Shown: positions 7,724 through 17,031, numbered from the stretch's first letter. The stretch: 37,329 nt of DNA from an uncultured Marivita sp. (GCA_947503115.1 CANNCS010000030.1:1-37329), one strand, 5' to 3'. Notes: generated by a model from the sequence alone, not told the origin. Made by a program: numbers and translations.

Positions 7724-8479
7724 ATGACACTCACCGGAAAACATGCACTCATCACGGGTGGCGGCACGGGCATTGGCCTTGCGATAGCCTCGGCTCTGCA
7801 GGGCGCGGGCGCCCACGTGACGATCACAGGGAGACGCGCCAATGTCCTTGAGGCCGCAGCCGAAACTCATGGGCTTCATGCGTTGGTCATGGATGTTCAG
7901 AACGAAGCATCAGTTGCGGATGGCATTGCCGGGGCGGTTGCTGCACGGGGCCCCATTCAGATCTGTGTGCCCAATGCCGGGATCGCCGAGGGCCGCGCGT
8001 TGCATAAGATGGACATGGCCTTTTGGCGCAACATGATGGCCACCAACCTTGACGGCACCTTCCTGACAATCCGCGAAAGCCTGAAATCGATGCACCAGAC
8101 CGATTGGGGCCGCGTCATCGCCATCAGTTCCATCGCTGGGCTGCGCGGCCTTAAAGGCGCACCCTGCTATACCGCGTCAAAACACGCGATGATCGGGCTG
8201 ATCCGCGGATTGGCCGCCGACTACCTTGGCAAACCCTACACGTTCAACGCGATCTGTCCGGCCTATGTCGATACAGACATCGTTCCGCAGAACATCGACC
8301 GTATCATGGCCCGCACTGGAATGAGCGAAGACGACGCCCGCGCGGTCATGGTCGGGGCCAATCCCCATGGACGTCTGATCACACCCGAAGAAGTGGCCGA
8401 GGCCGTGCTTTGGCTGTGCGCGCCCAATTCCGGCAGCGTCAACGGACAAGCCATTCAGATAGCCGGGGGTGAGTTTTGA
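7724..8479 (+). CDS. SDR-family NAD(P)-dependent oxidoreductase
   Basis: A 251-residue short-chain dehydrogenase. It has the cofactor loop TGGGTGIG (11-18), the PNAGIAEG segment in place of NNAG, the catalytic Ser in ISSIAG and the YTASK catalytic pair. The PAYVDTD stretch and C-terminal [15 protein letters not shown] are typical of classical SDRs near 3-hydroxyacyl or 3-hydroxybutyrate dehydrogenases. The start was chosen at the ATG after GGGAGG with a 4-base gap; a much longer frame runs antisense to the MBL gene and is rejected. The last bases overlap the kynA start (TTGA), so the two are translationally coupled. A role with tryptophan catabolism is suggested only by position. Confidence 0.9.
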   Translation: MTLTGKHALITGGGTGIGLAIASALQGAGAHVTITGRRANVLEAAAETHGLHALVMDVQNEASVADGIAGAVAARGPIQICVPNAGIAEGRALHKMDMAFWRNMMATNLDGTFLTIRESLKSMHQTDWGRVIAISSIAGLRGLKGAPCYTASKHAMIGLIRGLAADYLGKPYTFNAICPAYVDTDIVPQNIDRIMARTGMSEDDARAVMVGANPHGRLITPEEVAEAVLWLCAPNSGSVNGQAIQIAGGEF

Positions 8480-9309
8480 GCGCCCCCTACGACCCTGCAA
8501 AAGACGGCGCGCAAATGTCGTTTGACGGCCGCATGTCATATACCGACTATCTAGGCCTCGACGCGGTACTTGACGCGCAGCACCCTCTCAGCAGCGCGCA
8601 TGACGAATTGCTATTCATCGTACAGCACCAGACTTCGGAACTTTGGATGCGGCTCGCACTACACGAGTTGCATGCCGCACGCGCCACCCTATTGGGAACA
8701 GAGGTGCGCCCTGCCTTCAAAATGCTTGCAAGGGTGTCGCGGATTTTCGAACAGCTCAATTCCGCATGGGACGTGCTGCGCACGATGACACCCAGTGACT
8801 ACACCACGTTCCGCGAAACTCTGGGCGAAAGCTCGGGCTTTCAATCGGCGCAATACCGCGAGATCGAATTCCTGTTGGGCAACCGCAACCCGGCCATGCT
8901 CGAACCCCACGCCCACCGACCCGACCTGACAGCGCGTCTGACGGCCGAGATAGAGAAGCCGTCGCTGTATGATTGCGCGTTGATGCGCTTGGCGCAGGTG
9001 ATGGCCGTGCCAGAGGAAACGCTAAGTCGCGACCAGACGAAACCGCACCAGCCGAACGAAGATGTTCAGGCCGCATGGGCCAAGGTCTATCGCGACCCCA
9101 CTCAGTACTGGGATCTTTATGAACTGGCCGAAAAGCTGGTTGATCTCGAGGATTATTTCCGTCGCTGGCGTTTCAACCACGCGACCACCGTCGAACGGGT
9201 GATCGGACTGAAACGCGGCACCGGAGGGACAGGCGGCGTGTCCTATCTCAAACGCATGCTCGAGGTTGAGCTCTTTCCCGATCTCTGGCACCTGCGGACC
9301 AAACTTTAA
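8476..9309 (+). CDS. kynA: Tryptophan 2,3-dioxygenase
   Basis: Haem enzyme that opens the indole ring of L-tryptophan to N-formylkynurenine, the first step of the kynurenine route. The protein has 277 residues, the usual bacterial size. His51 in [11 protein letters not shown] matches the conserved distal-side His, His235 in [13 protein letters not shown] is the expected haem ligand, and [12 protein letters not shown] is the substrate-carboxylate loop. Translation appears to begin at a TTG that overlaps the SDR stop by 4 bases (TTGA), with GGGGGTGAG upstream. kynU follows after 18 bases. No formamidase gene (kynB) is present in the operon. Confidence 0.95.
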   Translation: MSAPYDPAKDGAQMSFDGRMSYTDYLGLDAVLDAQHPLSSAHDELLFIVQHQTSELWMRLALHELHAARATLLGTEVRPAFKMLARVSRIFEQLNSAWDVLRTMTPSDYTTFRETLGESSGFQSAQYREIEFLLGNRNPAMLEPHAHRPDLTARLTAEIEKPSLYDCALMRLAQVMAVPEETLSRDQTKPHQPNEDVQAAWAKVYRDPTQYWDLYELAEKLVDLEDYFRRWRFNHATTVERVIGLKRGTGGTGGVSYLKRMLEVELFPDLWHLRTKL

Positions 9310-9327
9310 GCCCCGGAAAGGGACGAC

Positions 9328-10521
9328 ATGACCGATTTCACCGCAGCCCGTGCCGCGTTTCATTTGCCCGAAGGGATGATCTATCTGGATGGTAACTCTT
9401 TGGGCCCGTTACCGAAATCTGCCGCCGCCCGCGTGGCGCAGACCGTGACCACGGAATGGGGCGATCATCTCATCACCGGGTGGAACGCCTGTGGTTGGAT
9501 GGACATGCCCGCGCGTCTGGGCGACCGGATCGGGCGACTCATTGGTGCCGAACCGGGTCATGTGGTGCTCGGCGACACGCTATCGATCAAAGTGTTTCAA
9601 GCGCTCGCTGCTGCGATCAAGATGAACCCGAACCGTCGGGTGATCCTGTCGGACACCGGAAATTTCCCGTCCGATCTCTATATGGCCGAAGGTCTGATAT
9701 CACTGCTTGACCCGGACTATGAACTGCGCCTTGTCGCACCGGAAGACGTCGAAGCTGCCATCACCGACGAGATCGCTGTGACGCTCATCACCGAAGTCGA
9801 CTACCGCACTGGACGTAAACACGACATGGCCGCGCTCACGGCCAAGGCCCATGCCAACGGCGTCGTCACAGTTTGGGATCTGGCCCATTCCGCAGGCGCG
9901 ATCCCGGTCGATCTGGAAGGCGCCAAGGCCGATTTCGCGGTGGGCTGCACCTACAAGTACCTCAATGGCGGTCCCGGCGCGCCCGCGTTCATCTATGTCG
10001 CCCCCCGCCACGCCGATATGGCCTTGCCCGCACTCTCGGGCTGGCTGGGCCATGACAGCCCCTTCGCCTTTGACCTTGGCTACAAGGCGGGCGCAGGCAT
10101 TTCCCGGATGCGGGTCGGCACGCCGCCCATCGTGCAAATGGCAGCACTGGATGCGGCGCTTGACGTGTGGGACGCGGTCGACCTGCACGACCTCCGCGCA
10201 CGTTCTATCGAACTGTCGGAACGGTTCATCACCGGGGTCGAGGCCACCTGCCCCGACCTTACACTGGCCAGCCCGCGCGACGCCACCGCGCGTGGATCGC
10301 AGGTCAGTTTCAAATTCGACGAAGGCTATGCCGCGATGCAGGCGCTGATTGCGCACAAGGTCATCGGCGATTTCCGCGCTCCCGACATTATGCGGTTCGG
10401 TTTTACACCGCTCTATCTAAGCCTTGAGGACGTGGATCAGGCGGTGGACATCCTTGCCCGCATCATGCGCGAACGGCTCTGGGACACACCGGAATTCAAA
10501 CAGCGCAAAGCAGTGACCTAA
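9328..10521 (+). CDS. kynU: Kynureninase
   Basis: PLP enzyme that cleaves L-kynurenine to anthranilate and L-alanine. The 397-residue length is typical. The N-terminal IYLDGNSLGPLP block, WDLAHSAGA (Asp184, expected to bind the PLP pyridine nitrogen) and the PLP lysine Lys210 in GCTYKYLNGGPG are visible. The ATG follows AAAGGGA. It is the last gene of the operon and converges with the amidotransferase gene across only 26 bases, in which I see no clear terminator. Confidence 0.95.
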   Translation: MTDFTAARAAFHLPEGMIYLDGNSLGPLPKSAAARVAQTVTTEWGDHLITGWNACGWMDMPARLGDRIGRLIGAEPGHVVLGDTLSIKVFQALAAAIKMNPNRRVILSDTGNFPSDLYMAEGLISLLDPDYELRLVAPEDVEAAITDEIAVTLITEVDYRTGRKHDMAALTAKAHANGVVTVWDLAHSAGAIPVDLEGAKADFAVGCTYKYLNGGPGAPAFIYVAPRHADMALPALSGWLGHDSPFAFDLGYKAGAGISRMRVGTPPIVQMAALDAALDVWDAVDLHDLRARSIELSERFITGVEATCPDLTLASPRDATARGSQVSFKFDEGYAAMQALIAHKVIGDFRAPDIMRFGFTPLYLSLEDVDQAVDILARIMRERLWDTPEFKQRKAVT

Positions 10522-10547
10522 GCCGGCGCGTCTTCCGCAACCGAGAC

Positions 10548-11330
10548 TTACAGCGCCCCCACGCTTTGTTCGCCCACGACATTGCCTTGCGCCCAAGCCC
10601 GGACCGCATCGCCAAACGCTTGAAACAATGGGCGGGACACCGGGTCATTGGCGGCGTCCCATTCAGGGTGCCATTGCACCGAAAGCGTAAACCCCGGTGC
10701 ATCGCGCACATAGGTTGCCTCGGGCGTGCCATCCGGCGCGTGACCTTCGACCACAATTCTTGCGCCGGGGGTCTTGATCCCCTGACCGTGCAACGTGTTG
10801 GTCATCACCTCGTTGGATCCGAACAGGCGATGAAACACACCGCCCTCTTGTAGCGACACCACATGGCGGAGGGCGAACTTTTCCTCCAGCGTGCCATCCG
10901 GCGGCATCCGGTGGTTCATCCGCCCCGGCAAGTCACGAATTTCGGGATGCAGCGTGCCGCCCATGGCGACGTTCACTTCCTGAAAGCCCCGACAAATGCC
11001 GAGAAACGGCTGCCCGCGTTCAACGCAGGCCCGAACCAGCGGCAAAGTAATCGCATCCCGCGCCCGGTCGAACGCGCCGTGCGCCTCGGTCGCGGTCTCA
11101 CCGTATTCTTCGGGATGGACATTGGGACGTCCTCCCGTCAGCAGGAACCCGTCGCACACCTCAAGCAATTCTTCGACCGACAGGAAGCGCGGGTCCGCAG
11201 GAACAAGGAGCGGCATACACTCTGACACTTTTGCCACCGCTTCCGAGTTCATCGACCCGCCCGCATGCGCCGGATACTGATCGTTGATCAGGTATTGGTT
11301 GCCGATGATGCCGACGACGGGCCGCGCCAT
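10548..11330 (-). CDS. Class I glutamine amidotransferase-like hydrolase (peptidase C26, PuuD type)
   Basis: A 260-residue protein with the gamma-glutamyl hydrolase fold. The nucleophile Cys113 lies in FLGICRGFQEVNV, and the His221/Glu223 pair lies in VQWHPEWD. The pattern is that of gamma-glutamyl-GABA hydrolases (PuuD) and related enzymes that cut gamma-glutamyl amides; the exact substrate is not readable. AAGGAAA precedes the ATG. It begins 11 bases after the GlcG-like stop and is the last gene of the long minus-strand run that starts with iscR, which would make it a distal member of the suf transcript. Confidence 0.88.
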   Translation of the reverse strand: MARPVVGIIGNQYLINDQYPAHAGGSMNSEAVAKVSECMPLLVPADPRFLSVEELLEVCDGFLLTGGRPNVHPEEYGETATEAHGAFDRARDAITLPLVRACVERGQPFLGICRGFQEVNVAMGGTLHPEIRDLPGRMNHRMPPDGTLEEKFALRHVVSLQEGGVFHRLFGSNEVMTNTLHGQGIKTPGARIVVEGHAPDGTPEATYVRDAPGFTLSVQWHPEWDAANDPVSRPLFQAFGDAVRAWAQGNVVGEQSVGAL

Positions 11331-11341
11331 GGTGTATTTCC

Positions 11342-11770
11342 TTATATTTCCGCTGTCAGACCTACAGATTCGATCCCGGCCTTGGCTGCCGCCGCGTCAT
11401 TGTCCGAAGTATCCCCAGTCACGCCCACAGAACCCAGCACATTGCCCTTGGCATCGCGCACCAGCACGCCACCCGGCACCGGCACCATCTGACCACCAAG
11501 CGCTGCACCTGCTGCGGTGATGAAATAAGCCTGCTCTTCGGCCCGCGTTTTCTGTGCAGTCCCAGCCATACCCAACATCACCGACCCATAGGCCTTGCCA
11601 TGAGCAATCTGGAAACGGCCGGGGCTTGCCCCGTCTTCGCGTTCGAAGGCCTGCACGTTGCCGCCCGCGTCCAACACGATGACGGACAGCGGTTTCATAT
11701 CGGCCGCACGGCCCGCCTCAAGCGTTTTGCGGATGATGGTGCGCGCGCGGCGCAAAGATAGATTAGCCAT
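11342..11770 (-). CDS. GlcG/HbpS-family haem-binding-like protein
   Basis: A 142-residue protein of the GlcG/HbpS (DUF336) family. Recognisable blocks are SLRRARTIIRKTLEAGR, SVIVLDAGGNVQAFEREDGA, FQIAHGKAYG and the C-terminal GGVLVRDAKGNVLGSVGVTGDTSDND. Some relatives bind haem or corrinoids, others accompany catabolic enzymes. There is no signal peptide, so it is cytoplasmic. It lies 14 bases after the sufS stop and 11 bases before the amidotransferase, within the suf transcription unit. A redox or iron-linked role is inference from position. Confidence 0.87.
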   Translation of the reverse strand: MANLSLRRARTIIRKTLEAGRAADMKPLSVIVLDAGGNVQAFEREDGASPGRFQIAHGKAYGSVMLGMAGTAQKTRAEEQAYFITAAGAALGGQMVPVPGGVLVRDAKGNVLGSVGVTGDTSDNDAAAAKAGIESVGLTAEI

Positions 11771-11784
11771 TCTGTCCCCCCAAT

Positions 11785-13005
11785 TCAGGCAAATAGATCA
11801 TGCGCCAGTTCCAGCGCATCAACGAGTTTGTCCACTTCTTCTTCCGTATTGTACATCGCGAAGGATGCACGGCACGTCGCAGTCAGCCCCAGATGATCCA
11901 TTAAAGGCCCTGTGCAATGCTGGCCCGCCCGCACCGCAACACCCTTTTTATCAAGGATGGTCGAGATGTCATGCGCATGTGCCGCACCATCCAGCGTGAA
12001 ACTGAAAATCGCCGCTTTGTCAGGCGTTGTACCCTGTACTTGCAGCCAATTCAGGCCATCCAGACGTGCCCGTGCATAATCGCGCAGCTTTTTCTCGAGG
12101 GCGGCGATGTTGTCCATCCCGATCCCCATCATGTAGTCCAGCGCAACACCAAGGCCGATCTGCTGTACGATGCCCGGCGTACCCGCCTCAAAGGTCATCG
12201 GCGCGTCATTCCACGTCACTTCGTCCTTGTGGACCTCACGGATCATATCCCCGCCGCCAAGAAAGGGCTGCATCTCAGCCATCCGCGCCTTTTTCATGAA
12301 AATCGCACCTGACCCGGACGGACCATAAAGCTTGTGCCCGGTGATGGCATAGAAATCGCAGCCAATATCCTCGACATCCACAGGCATGTGAACAGCAGCC
12401 TGAGACCCATCGATCAGCGTGGCGATCCCGCGCTCGCGCGCTGCATGGCAGATGGTCTTCACATCCACCACCGTCCCCAAAACGTTCGACAAATGCGTGA
12501 CCGCAACCAGTTTGGTCTTAGGCCCCATAGCGGCGATCACCGCTTCTGGGTCCAGATATCCAGTGCTGTCCACATCGACCCATTTGATCACCACGCCCTG
12601 CCGTTCGCGCAGGAAATGCCAAGGCACAATGTTCGCGTGGTGCTCCATCACCGACAAGACGATCTCGTCTCCTGCTTCAAGGTTCGGCACCCCCCAGCCA
12701 TAGGCCACAGTGTTGATCCCCATCGTGGTGCCGGTGTTCATGACGATTTCGTCTTCGTCTTTCACCCCAAGGAACCTGGCAATCACGCCGCGCGTGCCCT
12801 CGTACTTTTCGGTGGCAAGGTTCGACAGGTAATGCAGCCCGCGATGCACATTCGCGTATTCCTCGGCATAGGCGCGTGTGATCGCGTCAATCACCACCTG
12901 CGGTTTTTGCGCGCTGGCCCCATTGTCGAGATAGACCAACGGTTTGCCATTCACCTCGCGCGACAGGATCGGAAAATCGCGGCGGATTTCGGTGACGTCA
13001 TACAT
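11785..13005 (-). CDS. sufS: Group II cysteine desulfurase SufS
   Basis: PLP enzyme that mobilises sulfur from L-cysteine for cluster building by SufBCD. The protein has 406 residues. The PLP lysine is Lys225 in ITGHKLYGPSG and the persulfide cysteine is Cys364 in RAGQHCTGPLM, the short-loop group II form that needs a SufE or SufU acceptor, neither of which is seen in the window. The start at 13005 lies 10 bases after GGAGGG; the next in-frame ATG (13035) would place that site inside the gene. The start overlaps the end of the upstream YIP1 gene by 8 bases (ATGTATGA). Confidence 0.96.
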   Translation of the reverse strand: MYDVTEIRRDFPILSREVNGKPLVYLDNGASAQKPQVVIDAITRAYAEEYANVHRGLHYLSNLATEKYEGTRGVIARFLGVKDEDEIVMNTGTTMGINTVAYGWGVPNLEAGDEIVLSVMEHHANIVPWHFLRERQGVVIKWVDVDSTGYLDPEAVIAAMGPKTKLVAVTHLSNVLGTVVDVKTICHAARERGIATLIDGSQAAVHMPVDVEDIGCDFYAITGHKLYGPSGSGAIFMKKARMAEMQPFLGGGDMIREVHKDEVTWNDAPMTFEAGTPGIVQQIGLGVALDYMMGIGMDNIAALEKKLRDYARARLDGLNWLQVQGTTPDKAAIFSFTLDGAAHAHDISTILDKKGVAVRAGQHCTGPLMDHLGLTATCRASFAMYNTEEEVDKLVDALELAHDLFA

Positions 13006-13588
13006 ATCCAGGAATCCCTCCGGTCTGAACGCCAAGAAGACTGAAAATCAGGCTCAGTCCCAGCATCATAGCCACAACGGCCAGCAACAAGACCAAACCC
13101 GCGCGCAGCAGGCTATTGGTCTTATGGGCCACATCAATGAAGTTCACGAAGATCCAGATGCCAAGCACCGACCCGGCGCTGACCAGAATCCCCGACAGAA
13201 ACAGGCTCAATGGCCCAACAACCGCCACAACGCCCTGCAACAACACCCGCAAGGCCTGCATCCAGATCACGAGGATGCCAATCTGAGCAAAGCTCGCACG
13301 CCCCCCCAACGGCCTGCCACACAGCGTCACCGTCGCAATCAGCGCCGCAACCGATACCGCCAGCATTGCGCCAAACACGGTCGGATTTGCCAGCACAGGG
13401 CCAAACAGGTCATCCGCAGGTACAAACATCAGCGAAACCGAGAACACCAGCGTGTTCAGAACGATCACCAGTGCAAAGGCCAACCACAAAGCCTGCGACG
13501 GCAGGTTCATCGCCAACAACAGCCGCGCCACATCCCGCGGCGCTGACACGGTGTTGAACGCCAGCCGAAGGAGCCCGGCCAACGTCAT
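12998..13588 (-). CDS. YIP1-type membrane protein (second of pair)
   Basis: A 196-residue integral membrane protein with about five hydrophobic segments (around residues 35-60, 70-95, 105-150 in two spans, 160-185). It is YIP1-like by pattern. The start ATG overlaps the stop of the first YIP1 gene as ATGA, and its own stop overlaps the sufS start, so all three are coupled. A longer upstream frame is antisense-like junk and is rejected. The pair appears to be a normal part of suf operons in this bacterial group, but its job is not established to my knowledge; a membrane link to cluster assembly or iron supply is speculation. Confidence 0.8.
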   Translation of the reverse strand: MTLAGLLRLAFNTVSAPRDVARLLLAMNLPSQALWLAFALVIVLNTLVFSVSLMFVPADDLFGPVLANPTVFGAMLAVSVAALIATVTLCGRPLGGRASFAQIGILVIWMQALRVLLQGVVAVVGPLSLFLSGILVSAGSVLGIWIFVNFIDVAHKTNSLLRAGLVLLLAVVAMMLGLSLIFSLLGVQTGGIPGYV

Positions 13589-14073
13589 GCGGCGACTCCG
13601 CGATACGCGGCAAGCATTCCTGAAATCCAGAACCACATGAAAACGCAGAACCAGATCAAGCCAACAATAGTCAGTTGGATTCCCGCGCCGATATACCCCG
13701 CAACCAATCCGTTCAGCAGGATCAAAGGCGACGACGCCAAAAGGCTCCAAAACAATGCGATCCGCGCGTTGTAGGACGGCCCCTTACCCCCAATTGCCCG
13801 CGCGATCAGGTGTGCGAGAAAGGCCAGGATGTAAAACAGCAACGGCGCCAGAAACACCGTCGCCATCAACGTGCCGCCCAACAGCATATTCAGCTCAAGA
13901 CCTTCCAGATGAGCCTGACGCGCCAACGCGGGCCAACGTGCCACGAACAGGATGACACAAGCCCCCATCAGGATGGCCAAGGCCCGATCCTCGCGCTGTC
14001 CGGCATTCACCAGACGACGCACCACCTTGCCCGGCCCCCGATACGTGGCCGCGATATCCTGCGTAAACGGCAT
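13585..14073 (-). CDS. YIP1-type membrane protein (first of pair)
   Basis: A 162-residue membrane protein: a soluble N-terminus of about 30 residues (PFTQDIAATYRGPGKVVRRL), then four or five hydrophobic spans. The final spans contain WFCVFMWFWISGM. It has the same YIP1-like layout as the next gene, suggesting an old duplication with low remaining identity. It starts 7 bases after the sufD stop with only a weak ribosome site, so translation is probably coupled to sufD. Its stop overlaps the next start as ATGA. Confidence 0.8.
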   Translation of the reverse strand: MPFTQDIAATYRGPGKVVRRLVNAGQREDRALAILMGACVILFVARWPALARQAHLEGLELNMLLGGTLMATVFLAPLLFYILAFLAHLIARAIGGKGPSYNARIALFWSLLASSPLILLNGLVAGYIGAGIQLTIVGLIWFCVFMWFWISGMLAAYRGVAA

Positions 14074-14080
14074 CCCGAGA

Positions 14081-15358
14081 TCAGCCGCGCCGCCGCGACA
14101 ACCACGCTTCGACGCGGCTGTTGATCTCGTCTTGCAAGGTTTCGTCCTCGATTTCCATCACCGCTTCCGCAAGGAACGCGATCGTCAAAAGGTCCGTCGC
14201 TGGCCCCTCGTCGATCCCACGCGACCGCAGGTAGAACAGCCCCTCTTCGTCAATCGCACCCGAGGTCGACCCATGCGAACAGGCCACATCATCGGCGTAG
14301 ATCTCAAGCTCTGGCTTGGCAAGAAACTGGCTGTCTTCGTCCAGCAGCAGCGATTGGCTGATCTGGTAACCGTCAGTTTTCTGCGCGCCTTCCTTCACAA
14401 GGATCTTGCCTTGGAAGACACCCGTCGCACCGTTGCGGAGGACCTTCTTGAACACCTGACGGCTTTCGCAATTCAGCGCATCATGGGTGATGAACACGGT
14501 GTCATCATGCAGGAAATCTCCATCACCAACACAAGCGCCCGCGACATGCGCTACCGCGTTGTCACCGGTCAGTTCGATCACGCACTCGTTGCGCGTCAGC
14601 ACGCCATTGGCGGTCAGCGTGAACGACTTGAACACCGATTCCTCGCCCAAACGCGTGAAAATCGCCGTTGCAGCGCGGCGCTCATGGTCACGCCCTTGAG
14701 CACGGACATGATGGAACGTTCCGTTATCCGCAATCTCAACTTCCATGCACTTGTTGAACCGCGCGGCGGCAGGTCCGTTTTCCAAGAGGGTCACTTCAGC
14801 TCCGGAATCAACCTTCACAACATGGTGGAGGATCGCATCGGAAACCTCTGATTCATGGCGATAAATCAGACTGATTGGCTTGGGTGCCTTACCTGTGACA
14901 TGGATCAGAACCCCATCCGTGGCAAACGCCGTATTCAACGTCGCCAATGGCCGCTGCACCGGAGTCTGCCCCCGGGTTTCAAGCACACCGTAGACGTCCT
15001 TGGCCCAATGAATATCGGGCGCATCGGCCAACCGGTCGATGGTGACATGCGCCATCGACAGATCGTCGGATTCCTCGGCGCTGAACACACCATCGACAAA
15101 CACGATCTTCAGGCGGTCAACTTCGCCAAAGATCAGCGCCTCATCGGTCTCAAGCAACGCCGCTTTCGGCGCGTTCGGCTGCACCAGAGTATCGGGACGG
15201 GTGTATTTCCAGTACTCGTCCCGCGCGTTGGGCAGACCCATTGCCTTCACCCGCGCCAAGGCATCCTCGCGCGCAGCTTGCGCCCAACCACCCTGCGGCA
15301 TGTCGAGCGCCGCAAGCCGCGCGTCCGTGGCATCCTGTTTGATCTGCGGCAACGCCAT
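14081..15358 (-). CDS. sufD: Fe-S scaffold subunit SufD
   Basis: A 425-residue SufD, partner of SufB and SufC in the SufBC2D scaffold. N-terminal helices (PNARDEYWKYTRPDTL) are followed by a right-handed beta-helix region with repeated hydrophobic patterns. The C-terminal block ELEIYADDVACSHGSTSGAIDEEGLFYLRSRGI is the SufB/SufD signature. The start codon shares one base with the sufC stop (TAATG), and no separate ribosome site is needed. Confidence 0.95.
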   Translation of the reverse strand: MALPQIKQDATDARLAALDMPQGGWAQAAREDALARVKAMGLPNARDEYWKYTRPDTLVQPNAPKAALLETDEALIFGEVDRLKIVFVDGVFSAEESDDLSMAHVTIDRLADAPDIHWAKDVYGVLETRGQTPVQRPLATLNTAFATDGVLIHVTGKAPKPISLIYRHESEVSDAILHHVVKVDSGAEVTLLENGPAAARFNKCMEVEIADNGTFHHVRAQGRDHERRAATAIFTRLGEESVFKSFTLTANGVLTRNECVIELTGDNAVAHVAGACVGDGDFLHDDTVFITHDALNCESRQVFKKVLRNGATGVFQGKILVKEGAQKTDGYQISQSLLLDEDSQFLAKPELEIYADDVACSHGSTSGAIDEEGLFYLRSRGIDEGPATDLLTIAFLAEAVMEIEDETLQDEINSRVEAWLSRRRG

Positions 15359-16113
15359 TACACTGCCTCCGCCAGAATGTCCGCATAGCCGTTGTTTTCG
15401 ACCTCAAGCGCCAGCTCGGGACCACCGGTCTTGATGATCCGGCCATCGGCCATGATGTGCACCACATCCGGCTTGATGTGATCGAGCAGACGCTGGTAGT
15501 GCGTGATGACAAGGAACCCACGTCCCTCATCGCGCAGAGCGTTCACGCCTTCGGCGACCAGCTTCATCGCATCCACATCCAAACCGGAATCCGTCTCGTC
15601 GAGGATACACATCTTCGGCTCGAGCATCGCCATCTGCAGGATTTCGTTGCGCTTTTTCTCACCGCCCGAGAAACCCACGTTCACCGGGCGCTTCAGCATA
15701 TCGGCGTCGATCTTGAGCTCTTTCGCTTTGGCCCGGATCACTTTGAGAAACTCGGTCGCCGACATTTCCTCTTCGCCGCGCGCTTTGCGCTGGGAATTCA
15801 CCGCTGTGCGCAGGAACGTCATGTTGCCCACACCAGGGATTTCCACCGGGTATTGGAACGCAAGGAAAACACCCGCCGCGGCGCGCTCTTCCGGCTCCAT
15901 GTCCAGAATGTCCTCACCGTCCAACGTCGCCGAACCGTCGGTCACTTCGTAACCGTCCTTACCGGACAGAACATAGGACAATGTCGATTTACCCGATCCG
16001 TTCGGCCCCATGATCGCATGCACCTTGCCGGCCTCGACCGTCAGGTTCACCCCTTTGAGGATCTGCTTGTCTTCTTCCTCAAGTTGCACGTGCAAGTTTT
16101 TAATTTCCAGCAT
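15358..16113 (-). CDS. sufC: Fe-S cluster assembly ATPase SufC
   Basis: ABC-type ATPase of the SufBC2D scaffold. It has Walker A GPNGSGKS (36-43), a signature sequence FSGGEKKRNEIL and Walker B MCILDETDSGLDVDA. The 251-residue size equals the family norm when the ATG at 16113 is used. An in-frame ATG four codons upstream (16125) is also possible, since AAAGGAAA sits directly before it, but its spacing is poor. sufC is separated from sufB by three accessory genes, an unusual arrangement compared with the compact sufBCD order. Confidence 0.95.
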   Translation of the reverse strand: MLEIKNLHVQLEEEDKQILKGVNLTVEAGKVHAIMGPNGSGKSTLSYVLSGKDGYEVTDGSATLDGEDILDMEPEERAAAGVFLAFQYPVEIPGVGNMTFLRTAVNSQRKARGEEEMSATEFLKVIRAKAKELKIDADMLKRPVNVGFSGGEKKRNEILQMAMLEPKMCILDETDSGLDVDAMKLVAEGVNALRDEGRGFLVITHYQRLLDHIKPDVVHIMADGRIIKTGGPELALEVENNGYADILAEAV

Positions 16114-16155
16114 GTCTTTCCCCATTTTCCTTTGGCGTATCCGGTCGTTCCGGGA

Positions 16156-17025
16156 TCACGCATGTTCCAATTCAGTCAGGTAGGCGGCACAATCCGCCTC
16201 AGCAATCGTGCCCCGCTCCACCAGAAGCGACAGGCATCGCACCACCAGATCCGGGCTGCGGAAACAGCCCTCAGCCAGCAGCGCGAGGTGTTTTAGACGT
16301 TCGTCTGAAGCACCCCCCAGATCGAACAAATCCTTGATAAAGACGGCATCGCCATCAATCAGCTGGTTGCGTCCCACCTTGTTCGGGATGGTCGCTCCGG
16401 CCAGCTTGGAAGAAATCGGGATCGACTTCACGAACATGAACTTATGCAGGTCGAACCCCAGCTCGCGCATCACAGCCATCTGCGTATCGACCAACGGCTG
16501 GTTTTCGTAAAGCGGCACAAACGCAACTTCGGTCATCACAGCGGCGCACGACGTCAACACCTCGCGGGCGTTGTTGAACACGTCTACTTCGCCGCCCTGA
16601 ATGTCGATCTTCAGAAAATCGACCTGACCCAAACCGTCGATATCATCCAGCCGCTTGGTCGGCATCTCGATCCGTTCGAGAACGCGACCCGCTCGGTGAT
16701 AGCGGCCCAAAAAGTCAAATGTCTTGATATTCGGCTCCAAGAGCGACGTGAACCCCGACGTCGTGCAGACCTTGAGCTCTTTTTCAGAGCCATCCCCCAC
16801 CGCGAATGGAAAGAAACGCGCGGTTTCGGATTGCATCGGCTCAAGTGCCTTAAACGCTGCATCCTGAGGTTCAAATCCGGTAACGCGTGCAAGACCGGCT
16901 GCAAACAGAGGCTGGTAATCGGGCGCAGAAATCGGGTTCGCCCCGACATCCACGATCTCGATTAACCGCTCCGGCTCCAGCAAATCACGCAAAAGCGTCA
17001 GCCGTGTATGCCCCTCAGCAAGCAT
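16156..17025 (-). CDS. FkbM-family methyltransferase inside the suf operon
   Basis: A 289-residue SAM-dependent methyltransferase of the FkbM type. It shows the SAM motif IVDVGAN (24-30), the acidic FEPQ segment and the characteristic VDFLKIDIQGGE (135-146), followed by a C-terminal helical extension of about 60 residues. FkbM enzymes usually O-methylate sugars or polyketides, so its place between sufB and sufC is unexpected. It starts 6 bases after the ybjQ-like stop and ends 42 bases before sufC, which makes cotranscription likely. The substrate is unknown. Confidence 0.87.
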   Translation of the reverse strand: MLAEGHTRLTLLRDLLEPERLIEIVDVGANPISAPDYQPLFAAGLARVTGFEPQDAAFKALEPMQSETARFFPFAVGDGSEKELKVCTTSGFTSLLEPNIKTFDFLGRYHRAGRVLERIEMPTKRLDDIDGLGQVDFLKIDIQGGEVDVFNNAREVLTSCAAVMTEVAFVPLYENQPLVDTQMAVMRELGFDLHKFMFVKSIPISSKLAGATIPNKVGRNQLIDGDAVFIKDLFDLGGASDERLKHLALLAEGCFRSPDLVVRCLSLLVERGTIAEADCAAYLTELEHA

Positions 17026-17031
17026 TGCTGC

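Noticed and set aside
12334-13044. Plus-strand open frame of 236 codons opposite sufS
   Set aside because: Antisense shadow with no ribosome site and no recognisable domain.
15457-16296. Plus-strand open frame of 279 codons opposite sufC
   Set aside because: Antisense shadow of sufC that also runs across the fkbM end; no independent support.
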